NCBI RefSeq assembly: GCF_017916325.1
Contig: NC_090147.1
Location: 7,501 to 71,500 of the forward strand
Direction of reading: 5' to 3'
Source: Leishmania martiniquensis
Lineage: Eukaryota; Euglenozoa; Kinetoplastea; Trypanosomatida; Trypanosomatidae
Length of the DNA: 64,000 bases
Of this stretch, positions 50,642-61,198 are shown in pieces (within the stretch, counting starts at the first letter, position 1; each line of letters starts with the position of its first letter). Below the pieces are notes generated by a model, which saw nothing but the letters and a program-made list of their open reading frames with translations, was not told the DNA's origin and did no database searches. The translations under genes were made by a program, and so were the position numbers.

Positions 50642-53014
50642 ATGGCGTCGGACGCCATATGCGGAATGCTTCGGCAAATGAGCCGCCCTCTGGAGGTGCT
50701 GGCGGTATTCCTGCTGCTTTTTCTGACGCATTACTGCGCTTCCTGCATCCTGCCCGTCGCAGACTGCGACGAGACGTTTAACTTCGTCGAGCCCATTCAT
50801 TACCTCCTCTATGGCTATGGCAAACAGACGTGGGAGCTGTGCTCTAAGTTCGCGCTGCGCTCGTGGCTATTTCTGTGGATGTACGCGTGGCCAGCGGTCT
50901 TCGCCCGCGGCGTCGCGAGCCTCTCGAGCGTCGGCGTGTACTTCTCCCTTCGCATTTATAATGGCTGCATTGCTGCCCTGGCAGAGCTCTTTTTTACGTG
51001 CAGTGTGTGGTGCACTTTCTCTGGCAAGATGGCTTCAGTGGCGCTGCTCCTGCTGCTCAGCAACTATCCCATCCACCATGCGGCCGTCAGTTTTCTGCCA
51101 ACGAGCTTCGTGATGGTGTGCAACTTTGTGGTGCTCGGGTGCTGGCTGCACACGCAACGATGGGCTTCATCGTCCGCCGCCTCGTCCGCACGAGCGTCGA
51201 CGAGCCTCTCGACGGCCCCACCGCGACACCTCTCCTGGTTCATCGGCGCCGCGCTCTTCTTCAGCGTGCTGGGGGTGGTGGCAGGTTGGCCGTTCGCGGC
51301 TCCCCTCTCCGCTTTCGTCGGCATCGATTTGCTGCTGCGCTTCCCCAAGCTCACCACTGCATGCGCGTCGGGGTCTTTCCTCACGATATGTGGCGCTGCT
51401 TTGGTGGCAGACGCACAGTATTACTGCCGCTGGACGCTGAGCAGCTGGAATCTTATCATGTACAATGTATTCGGCGGCGCAGAGCGCGGCCCGGAGCTGT
51501 TTGGCGTGGAGCCGTGGTTCTTCTTCTGGAAGAACCTCATGGTGAACTTCCACCTCATGTTTGTGGCGGCCTTGCTGGCGCCTTTGGCCGTCTTGTGTGC
51601 GCCACGGCAAGGGCCAGCCAACATGTCGGTGCCGTGCGACGCTGTGGGCTCGGGAAGCTCACCCAATGACAGCCCTGCGCTGGGAGTGAATGACAGCAAC
51701 GTGTCCGAGGCGAGCTCACTCGGTCGCTCGCCGCTGCGGAAGGCGAGTGGCCACGGTCACTGCGCGGGGTCTCACGCCTCGCTGCTCGGCCAGCGGCACC
51801 CTCATGCATCAGTACATGCAGCATCAGCAGCGACTGTTGCATCGCACCTGTCTTGCAGACGTGAATTGCTGTCAATAGCACCTTTTTTCGCATGGCTTCT
51901 ATTTTGGATGTGCATCCCGCACAAGGAGGAACGCTTCATGTCGCCGGCCTACCCCTTCATGACGTTGGCGGCGACGAGGGCGGTGTGCCTCATCTTTTTT
52001 CCCGACACGGAGGTCAGCCAGTGCGCCTCGGCAACGGCGAAGTGTCAGGGGAGGGGGCCTGCGGTGGAAATAGTGGCCGTGGCTGGCGCACAGCAGAACG
52101 ATTTCACTTCCGGCCAGGTCACGCGCCAGAAGCCACCGCCTTCCTCGTGCTCACCGCGCGCGCGCTCCTCAGTCGGCCTCCTTTGGTGGCGTCGCGCGTC
52201 AGGAGCGGCGTTTCTCGTGGCGTTTTGCCTCCTCTCCTGCTCACGGGCCATGGCCATCTACCACTTCTACAGCGGGCCGGAGCGCATCTTTCATGACTGG
52301 TACCCCGTGCTGACGGCCGAGGCGAACCGGGCACTGGAAGTGAAGCGCCAGGCCGTACTGCGGGACAACGCGATGCTGGGAGGAGCGTCACGGTCATCGC
52401 TGCTGCCAGGCACCACCGCTCAGCAGACGCAGGAGCTCCACAACAACTATATTGTGTGCCTCGGGCGAGAGTGGTATCGCTTTCCTTCGTCCTTCTTCCT
52501 TCATCACCGGAGTCGCTACCAGTTTCTGGATACCCCGCACTTTCATGGCCTGCTGCCCATGTCCTTCAAGGCGGCGCCGGCCTCGCGGGAGAGAGGGTTC
52601 CTGCGCGCTCCATCGAGCAAGGCTGCGGCTACGCGCGGCTCGTGCTGCTGCGGCTCACGAAACGTAAACGACCTGAATAAAGAGATCCCGGAACAGTACG
52701 TATGCCACCCTTCCGAGCAGTGTGACGCGATCTTTGATAGCCTCTCGCCTCGCACTTACGTTTCGGCGGCGCAGCACACCGCTGAGCTGAAGCGTCTCCA
52801 ACTCGATAGCGTCTTCACGCGGTCGCTGCTGAACATCAGTTCTTTGAATGCCGTACTGAACGCCAGCGGAAAGCCGCACCGTGCGGTGAAAGACACGTAT
52901 GCGGTGCTGGATGTCGACCGGACCCCCCTCTGGTGCCGTGTATTGTACTACCCGTTCGGAATATCGAGGCGCTGCGCCGTGTGGCGGCCGCTTGTGCTGA
53001 ACGCGAAATCGTGA
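50642..53014 (+). CDS. ALG9: Dol-P-Man alpha-1,2-mannosyltransferase ALG9 (GT22)
   Basis: The protein has 790 residues. ALG9 is an ER membrane enzyme that adds the seventh and ninth mannose to the lipid-linked N-glycan precursor using dolichyl-phosphate-mannose. The first luminal loop has ADCDETFNFVEPIHYLLYG (40-58) with the catalytic acidic pair, then GKQTWELCSKFALRSW. EPWFFFWKNLMVNFH (290-304), PHKEERFMSPAYPFM (426-440) and the C-terminal CLGREWYRFPSSFFLHHRS also match ALG9, not the GPI enzymes PIGB or PIGZ. About ten hydrophobic segments are present. Two low-complexity inserts (about 322-405 and 455-510) lengthen it beyond the usual 550-620. The ATG at 50642 is the first after the acceptor. 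Confidence 0.9.
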   Translation: MASDAICGMLRQMSRPLEVLAVFLLLFLTHYCASCILPVADCDETFNFVEPIHYLLYGYGKQTWELCSKFALRSWLFLWMYAWPAVFARGVASLSSVGVYFSLRIYNGCIAALAELFFTCSVWCTFSGKMASVALLLLLSNYPIHHAAVSFLPTSFVMVCNFVVLGCWLHTQRWASSSAASSARASTSLSTAPPRHLSWFIGAALFFSVLGVVAGWPFAAPLSAFVGIDLLLRFPKLTTACASGSFLTICGAALVADAQYYCRWTLSSWNLIMYNVFGGAERGPELFGVEPWFFFWKNLMVNFHLMFVAALLAPLAVLCAPRQGPANMSVPCDAVGSGSSPNDSPALGVNDSNVSEASSLGRSPLRKASGHGHCAGSHASLLGQRHPHASVHAASAATVASHLSCRRELLSIAPFFAWLLFWMCIPHKEERFMSPAYPFMTLAATRAVCLIFFPDTEVSQCASATAKCQGRGPAVEIVAVAGAQQNDFTSGQVTRQKPPPSSCSPRARSSVGLLWWRRASGAAFLVAFCLLSCSRAMAIYHFYSGPERIFHDWYPVLTAEANRALEVKRQAVLRDNAMLGGASRSSLLPGTTAQQTQELHNNYIVCLGREWYRFPSSFFLHHRSRYQFLDTPHFHGLLPMSFKAAPASRERGFLRAPSSKAAATRGSCCCGSRNVNDLNKEIPEQYVCHPSEQCDAIFDSLSPRTYVSAAQHTAELKRLQLDSVFTRSLLNISSLNAVLNASGKPHRAVKDTYAVLDVDRTPLWCRVLYYPFGISRRCAVWRPLVLNAKS

Positions 53015-56000
53015 CGAACACCACCATCACCGCCACCGCCCCACCTTTCGCTTTTACCCTCTGGTGAGCTGTCGCACACCGGCGTTTTCGTGTTTCGGGT
53101 GTGTACATCCCTGCGAAACCGGGCGTGGCTACCAGCTTCGCGGAGCATGCGGAGGAGACGCCCAAACGAGGGTGGAGGTGAAAGCAGCATTCACATGAAC
53201 GGAGCTCACCAAGAGGGCGGACGGCGACGAAAGTGCCGAGCCACTGGCGGGGTCAGAGCTTTAGGAGCTCGCGTAGACGCTGGTATGTGTGCCAACGCAC
53301 AAACCTTCGCGAGCGCCTTCCTCCCCCGCTCATGCACGGACGCACAGACTCGTATGTATATACCCGTACGTCTGCATGTACTTTTACGCGCGCCACCCCA
53401 CCGTCTCTCGGTCTGTGCCAAAATGGCACGGCAAGTGAAGTGTGGCAGCACTGAGTGGTAACTGCTTTTTTTCCTGTCGCGTTGGCACCAATGCTGTGTT
53501 TTTTTTTTCGATCTATCTCAGTCAGTCCGCTGGACGACTGCCTCTTTCTCTCTCTCCACCCATCCACCCACCCTGACACACATGGAGCACCACTTTCGTT
53601 CTCACTGTGTCGCGCCGCCTTCCACTGTGCTTGTCGGTTGGGAAGTAACGCCTACCTACAGGAAACGGAGTCGAGCGACCCCTGAGCGGATGGCTCCCCT
53701 AAACACGCACTGCGCCATTCGCGCCCCTACAGTGGTCATTACAGGTTCGTGGGCTCACGTGGCGGTACGAGCATGTGTCCGGCGCCCGTCCCGCGAACAG
53801 TAGTGCTGTCTGCTTGCTCTATCCAACGAAAAGACTGTGGAGCTCGTTGTGCATCAGCGTCCCCGGCGATGTATCGCCCCACACGCCGTGAGGGGGGACG
53901 AGGAGGGCTCTGGCCCTGGCCAGAAGTCTGCTCACAGGAGAAATTGAGACCCGCGAGCGCAGCGAAGCCGCGGCGAGATTTGCTCCCCAAATGTGGAGGA
54001 GTGCTGTTCAAGCGCATGCGACTAGCAGGAGCGCCAGTCACGCACATCACGTTCTTCTCCCTTCACAAAACAGTCACCCAACAACACTGAGCCGCACAGA
54101 CGCACAGAGAGCTATTCTGCCTGCAGAAAGGCGAGACACAGTCATGACGCCACCAAACTGCTTTTATCCCTTTCAGCGAGACAAGGGAAGAGGAGCACAC
54201 ATGTGGGTTCCGGTGGCGCAGCGGTGAATGGCTCAGGCGGTCGTCAGGGGCATCCAAAGACTCCGAGCCACGAGGGGCCGAGGGCAAGAGATGAGCTGCA
54301 GTTTTTTTTTTGCCGGTTCTCTTGCCTTCAACCGAGTCCCTTTTGCCACGAACAACTCAGCAAATACGCATGCACACACACATCGCGGCTAGGCCACCGC
54401 CGTCGAGGGTGAACCGGCCTGCCGTCGGATCGGGGCCGTGCGTCTAGCGGGCTCTCCTTGTCCTTCTTCGCCTGCGTGTAGTGCCATCCGCGCCTGACAG
54501 TCCAGGACGGGCCGCGTTCAAGGTCCTGCTCCAGGGCGGGGGCGGGGGCGTCTGCCTTACGGGAGCAGGGTGGCAGTGATGGTGGCCGAGGTGCGCGCGG
54601 AATGAGCTCGGAGGAGGTCGGCCAGCCTCCGGTCAGGGTCCTCTGAGCCCCTCATACCCTGTGCATGGCCTGTGCTCTCTCCCTCGGCCGTTTCAAGCCG
54701 CTGCCCTCCATCATGCGGTGTCGCGGCCCTCCGCGTGGGAGGCTGGAGGACGCGTTGGTGCCCTTCGGGGTGCGCTTGCTATGCGTCCTGCATGTGCACC
54801 CCTCCCACACACACCGACACACCCGATCGCATGCCAGAGATGCGCCACATTTCACATACAGACGCTTTGGGGCTGACGCGTATGGATCTCTGCGCGCCGT
54901 TTTCGCCCATCAGTCGTGCTTGCGCCGAACCTCGCATCGGCCCTAATGCCACGCGGCCGTCTGGGGAAAGGGCCCCGCTGTCGGCACCCATCGCTTCCGC
55001 CGATGCTGTGTGTATGTGTGAGGGGGACGTCTCCGGGTCGATTGCCCCGCATGTGCTGTGACAGACGGTGCGCCGCCATCTGCCTGTCGCAGCAGGGGCA
55101 TCCCGTCTTCTGCACTCGTGCGTCTTTAGCAGGTGCGGCCGTGCTCTACATGGAGGAGCGGGGCACACAGAGGGCTGTTGCCCGACAACCGGCGAGGAAA
55201 GCACTTGCAACAGGAGGAAGGGAGGTGTTCCGCAGCACCAACACATGAAGCGAAGAGTGCGTCAAACCTCGATCAGCCCGCGGATCTCGCGCAGCATATC
55301 CGGCATGATGCTGGGGTCGGGCATCATCGTAGCGAACGCAGGTCTAGGTGGAGACACCACAGGCTCAGCGCAGCAGCAGCAGCAGTGCGGCACATCATAG
55401 TGCACGATGTGTCGCACCGTCCGCTCACACAGCGAATAAGACAGCGTCGCACGCCGGGCAGCCGATTTGCTGCGCGTCAATGGGGTATGCGTGCACTGCC
55501 CGGAAGGGGGTGCTCATGCCTGCCTGCCTGCGCCAGAGCCACCAACGCGTCGCGAGAGCGCCGTTGTGTCGTGTGCACACTTTCCGCGCTGAGATGCGGG
55601 GGCGGGGTGCCATAGTTGCGTTCAAGAGAAGGGGGAAGCCCACGCCTCTGCGCTTACGAGAGCGCTGCGGGCTTCGAAGAAGGGCACATGTGGACCAGAC
55701 ACTCTTCGGCAGCGGAGGACTCCGTTCGTCACGCGCACCGCAATTTTTCGCGGCTGCGCCACTGTGAATGCAGTGCGGCTTGTGGTCAGGAGAGCAAGGA
55801 GCATAGAAAAGGGGTGCGCGGCCACCGCCTGCCCCCACCCTCTCTCTGCCGTCCCCGGGGCCCGTAAACCTTGTCATCCCCCGTTGTGTGGCATGCCGCC
55901 GCCGCCGCCCCCCCTTCCTCCCACCTAGCGCCACTGCCATACTTCCCTTCACGTGGGCCTACCTTTGGTCTCCGATCGCTCTCCTTGTGCCACCATCACC

Positions 56001-56093
56001 TGCTTCGGGTCGCGCTCCATGCGCCAACTTTCTTGGGGCTAGTCGCGCCCAGGAGCGCTGGGGAGCTTACATCCCTTTTCATTCCAGTTTATA
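53015..56093. other. Long spacer between ALG9 and IQ/PHD genes
   Basis: Three kilobases without an intact gene. T runs occur at 53499-53508 and 54301-54310, and GC-rich blocks near 54530-54560. An antisense coding-like relic lies at 55262-55503 (listed separately). The acceptor for the next gene is at the right end: TTTTCATTCCAG with AG at 56086-56087. Confidence 0.5.
55262..55503 (-). pseudogene. Antisense coding relic with Cys pairs
   Basis: Read on the minus strand, a first piece (about 55503-55425) gives VHAYPIDAQQIGCPACDAVLF. After a one-frame shift a second piece (down to a TGA at 55264-55262) gives CERTVRHIVHYDVPHC, a CTG/TGC repeat, and MMPDPSIMPDMLREIRGLIE to the stop. Codons end almost only in G or C, as in the real genes. 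The ends look like a genuine protein C-terminus, but no start or family can be recognised. It is antisense to the gene array. Chance open sequence cannot be excluded. Confidence 0.3.
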
Positions 56094-57467
56094 ATGCAGG
56101 CCTGGTCGCGCACTTTCGCACCGTCTGCCTTCGACGAGCCTGGCGGAAGTCGCCGGAACGCCTTTGCACTCTCTCGTGCCGCAGCCGCACGCATCATACA
56201 GGCGTGGGTGCGCAGACGGCGAGAACAGAAATTTGCTCATCGGCTGCTCCTGTGCCTCCATGTGATGAAGATTGCCCGTAGCCCCGACGCTGCATGCGGT
56301 GTGGAGAGCGTGAGCCCGCCAGCCTCCTCCACGTTGAGGTCGGCGGCGTCCTCTTTGTCTTGCCCCATCGAGTGCGGTGAGTCTGATGACGAACGACTCT
56401 TCGCATGGCTATACGAGACTGTCGTGGCGTACGAGCTGGCACTACAGCTCGAGAACAACACACGAAGACTCTTCGCCGACGAACTGTTGGCGACCAACGA
56501 CGAGGCCCGGGAGGCCTCGCAGACAACGCGTCACGTGCTGCGACAAAGGCGCCCCGCTCTACGTTCACTGCCACTGAGTTTTGAGATGATGGAGCCTGCA
56601 GTGGCAGATCGCGGCTCAGCACCCCAGCTTCCCGCGGACTCGACAATGACAGCGGCGGAGAGGCTACAGACCTATCTCAGTCCGGAGCTGTTCGCATGGT
56701 GGCGTACGTCAGCGGGATCCTCGACGGTCGGCGCTGAGGTGGCAGCAGCGGCATCCCCACACACCACCGCCACGGCGGGCAATGCAGGTCCGCAAGCCCC
56801 GATTCCGCTCCAGAGAGAGAAAAGCAACGCACATATGGATGCGGCTTCACAGAGCGACGAGTCCGAGACGGTGTACATCGAATTGGACGACCAGGAAGAG
56901 GAGATGGGTAGCAACGAGGCCGCGTTGAACGCGGCGTACGCGAGGGAAAGGGAGTTGGCCGACAGGGCCGCATTTTTCACGGCGCAGCAGGCCACCATGG
57001 CTGGGTGCCCCCCCGATTTCGCGGCGCGCGACAGCGGCCAGTCAGCGGATGTGCCCATGGCCAACGCGCCTTCGACTTCGCTGCCGGAGAGCAACGACAT
57101 CAGTCTTGTGGTTCAGCCTGTTCTCGGCGGCGTAGCACAGAGGCGTTGCGGAGGCACCCATGAGCATCGGGAGGCGGAACCGTCAGTGGCAACCAGCTCC
57201 GTGGTAGTAGAGGGGTCTCTTCAAGTCGGAGCGGAGGCCACAGCGAGCATGTGTGCCGTGTGCGAGCTGAGCGGTGTCGTCGCGAAGCCGCGCATTGGGG
57301 GTAACAACGCGGCGGAATGGCAGGAGGACGAGCTGCACCGCTGTGGTGCGTGCCACGCACTGGTGCACAGCCACTGCGCCTCCCCGGGGACCACCACCGC
57401 CTTCTACTTTTGCTGCAGCCACTGCGCCTCCAGCGGTGGCGTGGCCCCCACAGGAGATGCCGGCTAA
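56094..57467 (+). CDS. IQ-motif and C-terminal PHD-finger protein
   Basis: The protein has 457 residues. An IQ-like motif, RIIQAWVRRRREQKF (33-47), near the N-terminus suggests calmodulin or light-chain binding. A helical region with ERLFAWLYETVVAYELALQLE follows (about 100-120). The middle is Ser/Ala/Glu-rich. The C-terminus has a PHD-type zinc finger in C4HC3 order: CAVC (387-390), CGAC, then four residues to His, HSHC, and CSHC at the end. PHD fingers usually read histone tails, so a chromatin role is possible, but the IQ motif points to the cytoskeleton. The ATG lies only 6 bases after the acceptor AG at 56087, so the leader is unusually short unless another AG is used. Confidence 0.78.
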   Translation: MQAWSRTFAPSAFDEPGGSRRNAFALSRAAAARIIQAWVRRRREQKFAHRLLLCLHVMKIARSPDAACGVESVSPPASSTLRSAASSLSCPIECGESDDERLFAWLYETVVAYELALQLENNTRRLFADELLATNDEAREASQTTRHVLRQRRPALRSLPLSFEMMEPAVADRGSAPQLPADSTMTAAERLQTYLSPELFAWWRTSAGSSTVGAEVAAAASPHTTATAGNAGPQAPIPLQREKSNAHMDAASQSDESETVYIELDDQEEEMGSNEAALNAAYARERELADRAAFFTAQQATMAGCPPDFAARDSGQSADVPMANAPSTSLPESNDISLVVQPVLGGVAQRRCGGTHEHREAEPSVATSSVVVEGSLQVGAEATASMCAVCELSGVVAKPRIGGNNAAEWQEDELHRCGACHALVHSHCASPGTTTAFYFCCSHCASSGGVAPTGDAG

Positions 57468-58492
57468 GGTGAGGAGGCGAAGAGAGAGAGAGGAGAGCGC
57501 AAGGACGCACGACATCAGTGGTGCCCCCTCCCCATCACCACCCGCCCACCGCTGCTATGGCGCGCACAGATTTAGCCCGCTCCCATACTTCGTGTATGAG
57601 GGAGGAGGAGGAGGGGGGTGAATAGCTTTCACATGTACATCAGAGAGCTGTGGTGCCGTGCCCGCACGAGTGCGCAGCCTCAGCACGGCTGCGACGTTTG
57701 CCATTGCCGAGTGAAAGGGAACGGAGAGAGGCGCAGACGTCACGCGAAGAGATGAGGCGTGCACACACACATGCGCACGCGATGCACAGTGCAGCCCGCT
57801 TGCGGGTGCAGCAGAGGGCCAACAAAAAGGGCGCCCACAAGTTTTGTGTATAACCTTATGTGTGTGTGTGTGTGTGTCTCGCGAAGGGAAAGTGGGAATG
57901 GTGCCTTCACGCCCCACCCTGTCCTTCCCACCCACTCGCTCGTCCACCTCCCCACTGCCTGCCCCCCCCCTCTGCACCCCCATCCCTTTCCTTGGTGCTG
58001 CCTCTCATGCGTGAGGCGAAAGTGGGCACGGCGTGGGGAAAGGAAGCAGCGGATGAGGGCGGCGTGCCGAGCTGCTCTGCACCGCACCGCACCGCACCCC
58101 CACCCCTCAGCTGCATGACGTTGGCCGGGCCGCTGCCGTCGGTGCAGAAAGCACCCTGCTGTTCTAGTGAAGATCGCTCTTACCCTCGTCCTCCTTTCCC
58201 TTTCCTTCATCCAACACCTCGGGCCGCTCTGTCACAGGTGGGGCCCATACGCGTGCTGACGGTCTCCCTCCCTCCGCTACAGCAACGTGGTCCGCTTGTG
58301 CTGGACGCAACCACACTTCCAGTCTCTGACGGCGGAAGGACGAGAGAAGCGCCTTGGAGGAACAGCCACACGGCGCTTTCGCACGCGCACAGGCAAGCGC
58401 CGCCGCAGAGCATACGGAATCGGTCTGCGCTTCACCTCTCTCCCTTCCCCTTCTGTCATTGCGGAAGAGTAGCGGTCACTGCGCAGCCAAGC
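57468..58492. other. Spacer with acceptor for the next gene
   Basis: A GT repeat at about 57859-57879 and several pyrimidine tracts. The last, at 58431-58460, is followed by AG at 58466-58467, 26 bases before the ATG at 58493. The frame extending upstream to 57860 crosses this acceptor and is not counted as protein. Confidence 0.5.
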
Positions 58493-61198
58493 ATGTCTGA
58501 CGTACTAGCATACCTCAGCGGGGTGCTGCACCGCGTCTCGGCCACGCTCATCCCGACAGGGGTGGACGACGTCGCCTCGTTCCTGCGCGGAGATGCGTGG
58601 GTAGTTGCGACAGCTGCTTCTGCCGCGGCCCCGCAGGCAGCACAGACACCCTCCACGGCAGCGGCCGACTTATCGCGTGGGGCGGCGATACCGACCACGG
58701 TGTGCTACCCTCTTGGTGCTACTCGATGGGGCCGATTCATTCCCCTGGGCATTGCAGGCACGGCGCTCGTCTCCGCTGCCACATCCGGCAGTCGAGCAGT
58801 GCTGCTCAGCTTCTTCGAAGGCCATGGATTCGAGCGGATATTCACCGTGAATCTCATGCCCTCCGAGCAACAGCAGCAGTCGCAGCTGCAGCCGCACCTG
58901 ACGACACCAGGAGCGATCGCGGATGCGGGCACGCCAGGGGAGACTGATATCCCTCACGAAGGCCGCCATAGCTCGGGCCTCTGGCACACGCGGCAACTTG
59001 ACTCCTCCTCGCCTACCGACACGCGTGACCATGCCACCTATCGTAAGCGGACTCGGCCCGATGCTGCCGCGACTGCGTTTGTCGGCGTGTCGCTGGACAG
59101 CCGCCACAGCACCACGATGGAGGTGGCGCGACATGCATGCGTGGCTGCCGTGCGTCGCTGGTTCGAGGAAGTTGAGGAGACGGCTCTGGTGGATTCAGGT
59201 GAGGTCAAAGAGACCGAAGAAGGCACGACACAGCGGCGGCAGAAAACGCAACTGCGGCGTCTGCTTGTCATAGTGCGGTGCTGTACCGACAACCGTGTCG
59301 CCTTCTCCACCCTTGCTGGGGCAGCTCAGTCGTCATCAGCGGGTACAGGTCGCCGGCACCGCCGCGGCGAGGACCCTCTGTACCCGCTCTTGCATGAGAT
59401 CGCTGCTCTCACAACATTGTATGAGGTGCGGCTGGCTGCCACAGGCTGCGCAGCGCGGCCTGCGGTACTTCTGCTACCAGAGGACGACAGCTACGGTGGC
59501 GCTATGCTGAGGCAGAAGCTCCGAGAGGAAGTGGGGTATCGGTATTGGGTCGAACTTTTCCTGCAGTCGGACGGCGCATCAAATGACGGCTGCGCGCACA
59601 GTGGGGCCGCTGGCACAGCGGACGCCGGCCGAAGGGTCTGCAAGCGTGACGAGTGGCGGACTGCACTGATCGGCTGCTGCAGCGATGTAAATGGCGCGAC
59701 GGGAAGGCCGGACCGCTTCGTCCGACAGTGGCAGCATGAGCAGGCCGAGACACCCCTCGCACGGGGCTGCCGCTTGGCGGCGCAGTGGGGTGTTCAGGAA
59801 ATGGCAGCGACGATGTCAGACCATCGGCCCTGCGCTGGAGGTGAGGTGGACACAAACCCCGTGGTGAGCGCTTCTGTTGGCGTGCGCGGTGACGGTGTCT
59901 TGGAAAGAGCGTCATCACCCTTAGCAGGCGGCCCCCAAAGTGCACGGTGTTCGCGTACTCAGCAGCGCCAGCAGGAGGAGATACTGCTGCGTCACGCCTC
60001 GTGCTTCTTCCTCCGCCCTGGCAACGCGCCGTTGTGCGTCTTCTTGATGGAAGCGCTGCGGCGTTTTCCTGTGCTGGTTCGCCCACCAGTGCTGCAGCAC
60101 TGGCAATCCGCCTGGACAGCACGCCACTCCTTGACAGACTTGCTACTAGCCTTCCATACCGCCCTCTGCCCTTTCACGCTGTCATCCGCCGCTGAGGCTA
60201 CCGAAGCTTCTCAAGCGCCGCCGGAGGAGAAGGGCTGCCGGCCATTTTGGGCCTCCGAAATGCTGCAGGACACCACGGACCTTCTGGATGCCTTGCTGGA
60301 CGCAGCGTTCACGCTCGCTGAGGAGCGCGATGCTGCACAGCCGCTGTCGGCCAGTGATTTCACGATTGAGCAGGCAACTCTGTTCCTCCTTTTTTACGAG
60401 GCGCTCGTGCATCAGCGCGAAGGTCGACTGCGCCGCGTTCCCGGAGTGGTGCGCGTCCTCATCGGCCTGTCGGACCGGTATGCCACTGAGGCTTCTGAGT
60501 GCTGCGCTGCGAATGGGGTTGCTGCAGGGGCAGTGCGTGGTGGGGCAACGGAGGACGAGAAAGTCCGCCACGCAGTGCATCATCTCCTCCCGTTTGCACC
60601 GCTGAACCTCTTCTACGAGCGAGTCGCGCAGCTGGCAGCTGCTTCACGAAAGCGGCACGACAGTGGACGTCAGGTGCAACCGTACCCGATGAACTCGATC
60701 ACACTTCCTATTCGCCGCATGTCTCTCGCGCCACAACTTCAGCACAGCACGCTGTGCTCGCTGCTGCCGCCCGGTGAGTCACTGTTAGAACTGCAGGGGG
60801 TGGCGGAGCGCGTGTGGCTGGAGGAGTTGCCCGCGTGCTGGCGGCGCGTCGTCGCGGCTGTCAGCACATGTGACGACCACACGAGAGCGAACACTTCCCC
60901 TGCAACGGTGTGGGCGGCCAACGGCGACGCCGGCGTTCTTGCGCTCACTCCACTCAGCTCAGAGAACTTCTACCATCCTTTGGTACCACACGCTGTTCGG
61001 GTGCTGTACCTCCTCACCTCACACGCCCTACGCGCGCCGACCGAGTCCGCGAAGCAAGTGCCGATTGTGCAGCTGCAGATGGTATGCCAGCTGTCTGACG
61101 AGCAGCTGCTTCTCGTGCTGAAGGAGCTGCAGCTGGCGGGGCTAGCGAGTACCAACCTGAAAGCAAAGACGGCGAGAACGCTGCTTGACACGATTTGA
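58493..61198 (+). CDS. Hypothetical protein (901 aa) with winged-helix-like C-terminus
   Basis: The protein has 901 residues from the ATG chosen by the acceptor at 58467. The upstream 211 codons of the open frame are Pro/His-rich and UTR-like. The N-terminal part alternates hydrophobic strands and helices (FIPLGIAGTALVSAATSG, LLVIVRCCTDNRVAF), and two Gln/Ser/Thr-rich spacers interrupt it near 125-185 and 440-490. The middle is helical (APLCVFLMEALRRFPVLV, LTDLLLAFHTALCPF). The last 50 residues (VPIVQLQMVCQLSDEQLLLV, then LKELQLAGLASTN) look like a winged helix. That overall order, a long helical region then a winged helix, recalls ORC or cullin-type subunits, but no diagnostic motif such as a P-loop is visible, so no function is assigned. 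Confidence 0.75.
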   Translation: MSDVLAYLSGVLHRVSATLIPTGVDDVASFLRGDAWVVATAASAAAPQAAQTPSTAAADLSRGAAIPTTVCYPLGATRWGRFIPLGIAGTALVSAATSGSRAVLLSFFEGHGFERIFTVNLMPSEQQQQSQLQPHLTTPGAIADAGTPGETDIPHEGRHSSGLWHTRQLDSSSPTDTRDHATYRKRTRPDAAATAFVGVSLDSRHSTTMEVARHACVAAVRRWFEEVEETALVDSGEVKETEEGTTQRRQKTQLRRLLVIVRCCTDNRVAFSTLAGAAQSSSAGTGRRHRRGEDPLYPLLHEIAALTTLYEVRLAATGCAARPAVLLLPEDDSYGGAMLRQKLREEVGYRYWVELFLQSDGASNDGCAHSGAAGTADAGRRVCKRDEWRTALIGCCSDVNGATGRPDRFVRQWQHEQAETPLARGCRLAAQWGVQEMAATMSDHRPCAGGEVDTNPVVSASVGVRGDGVLERASSPLAGGPQSARCSRTQQRQQEEILLRHASCFFLRPGNAPLCVFLMEALRRFPVLVRPPVLQHWQSAWTARHSLTDLLLAFHTALCPFTLSSAAEATEASQAPPEEKGCRPFWASEMLQDTTDLLDALLDAAFTLAEERDAAQPLSASDFTIEQATLFLLFYEALVHQREGRLRRVPGVVRVLIGLSDRYATEASECCAANGVAAGAVRGGATEDEKVRHAVHHLLPFAPLNLFYERVAQLAAASRKRHDSGRQVQPYPMNSITLPIRRMSLAPQLQHSTLCSLLPPGESLLELQGVAERVWLEELPACWRRVVAAVSTCDDHTRANTSPATVWAANGDAGVLALTPLSSENFYHPLVPHAVRVLYLLTSHALRAPTESAKQVPIVQLQMVCQLSDEQLLLVLKELQLAGLASTNLKAKTARTLLDTI

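Noticed and set aside
54208..54290. tRNA-like A-box (GGTGGCGCAGCGGTGAATGG)
   Set aside because: No matching B-box or cloverleaf pairing could be found downstream.
57860..58492. 211-codon extension of the 901-residue protein
   Set aside because: It crosses the acceptor AG at 58467 and begins in a GT repeat; the composition is UTR-like.
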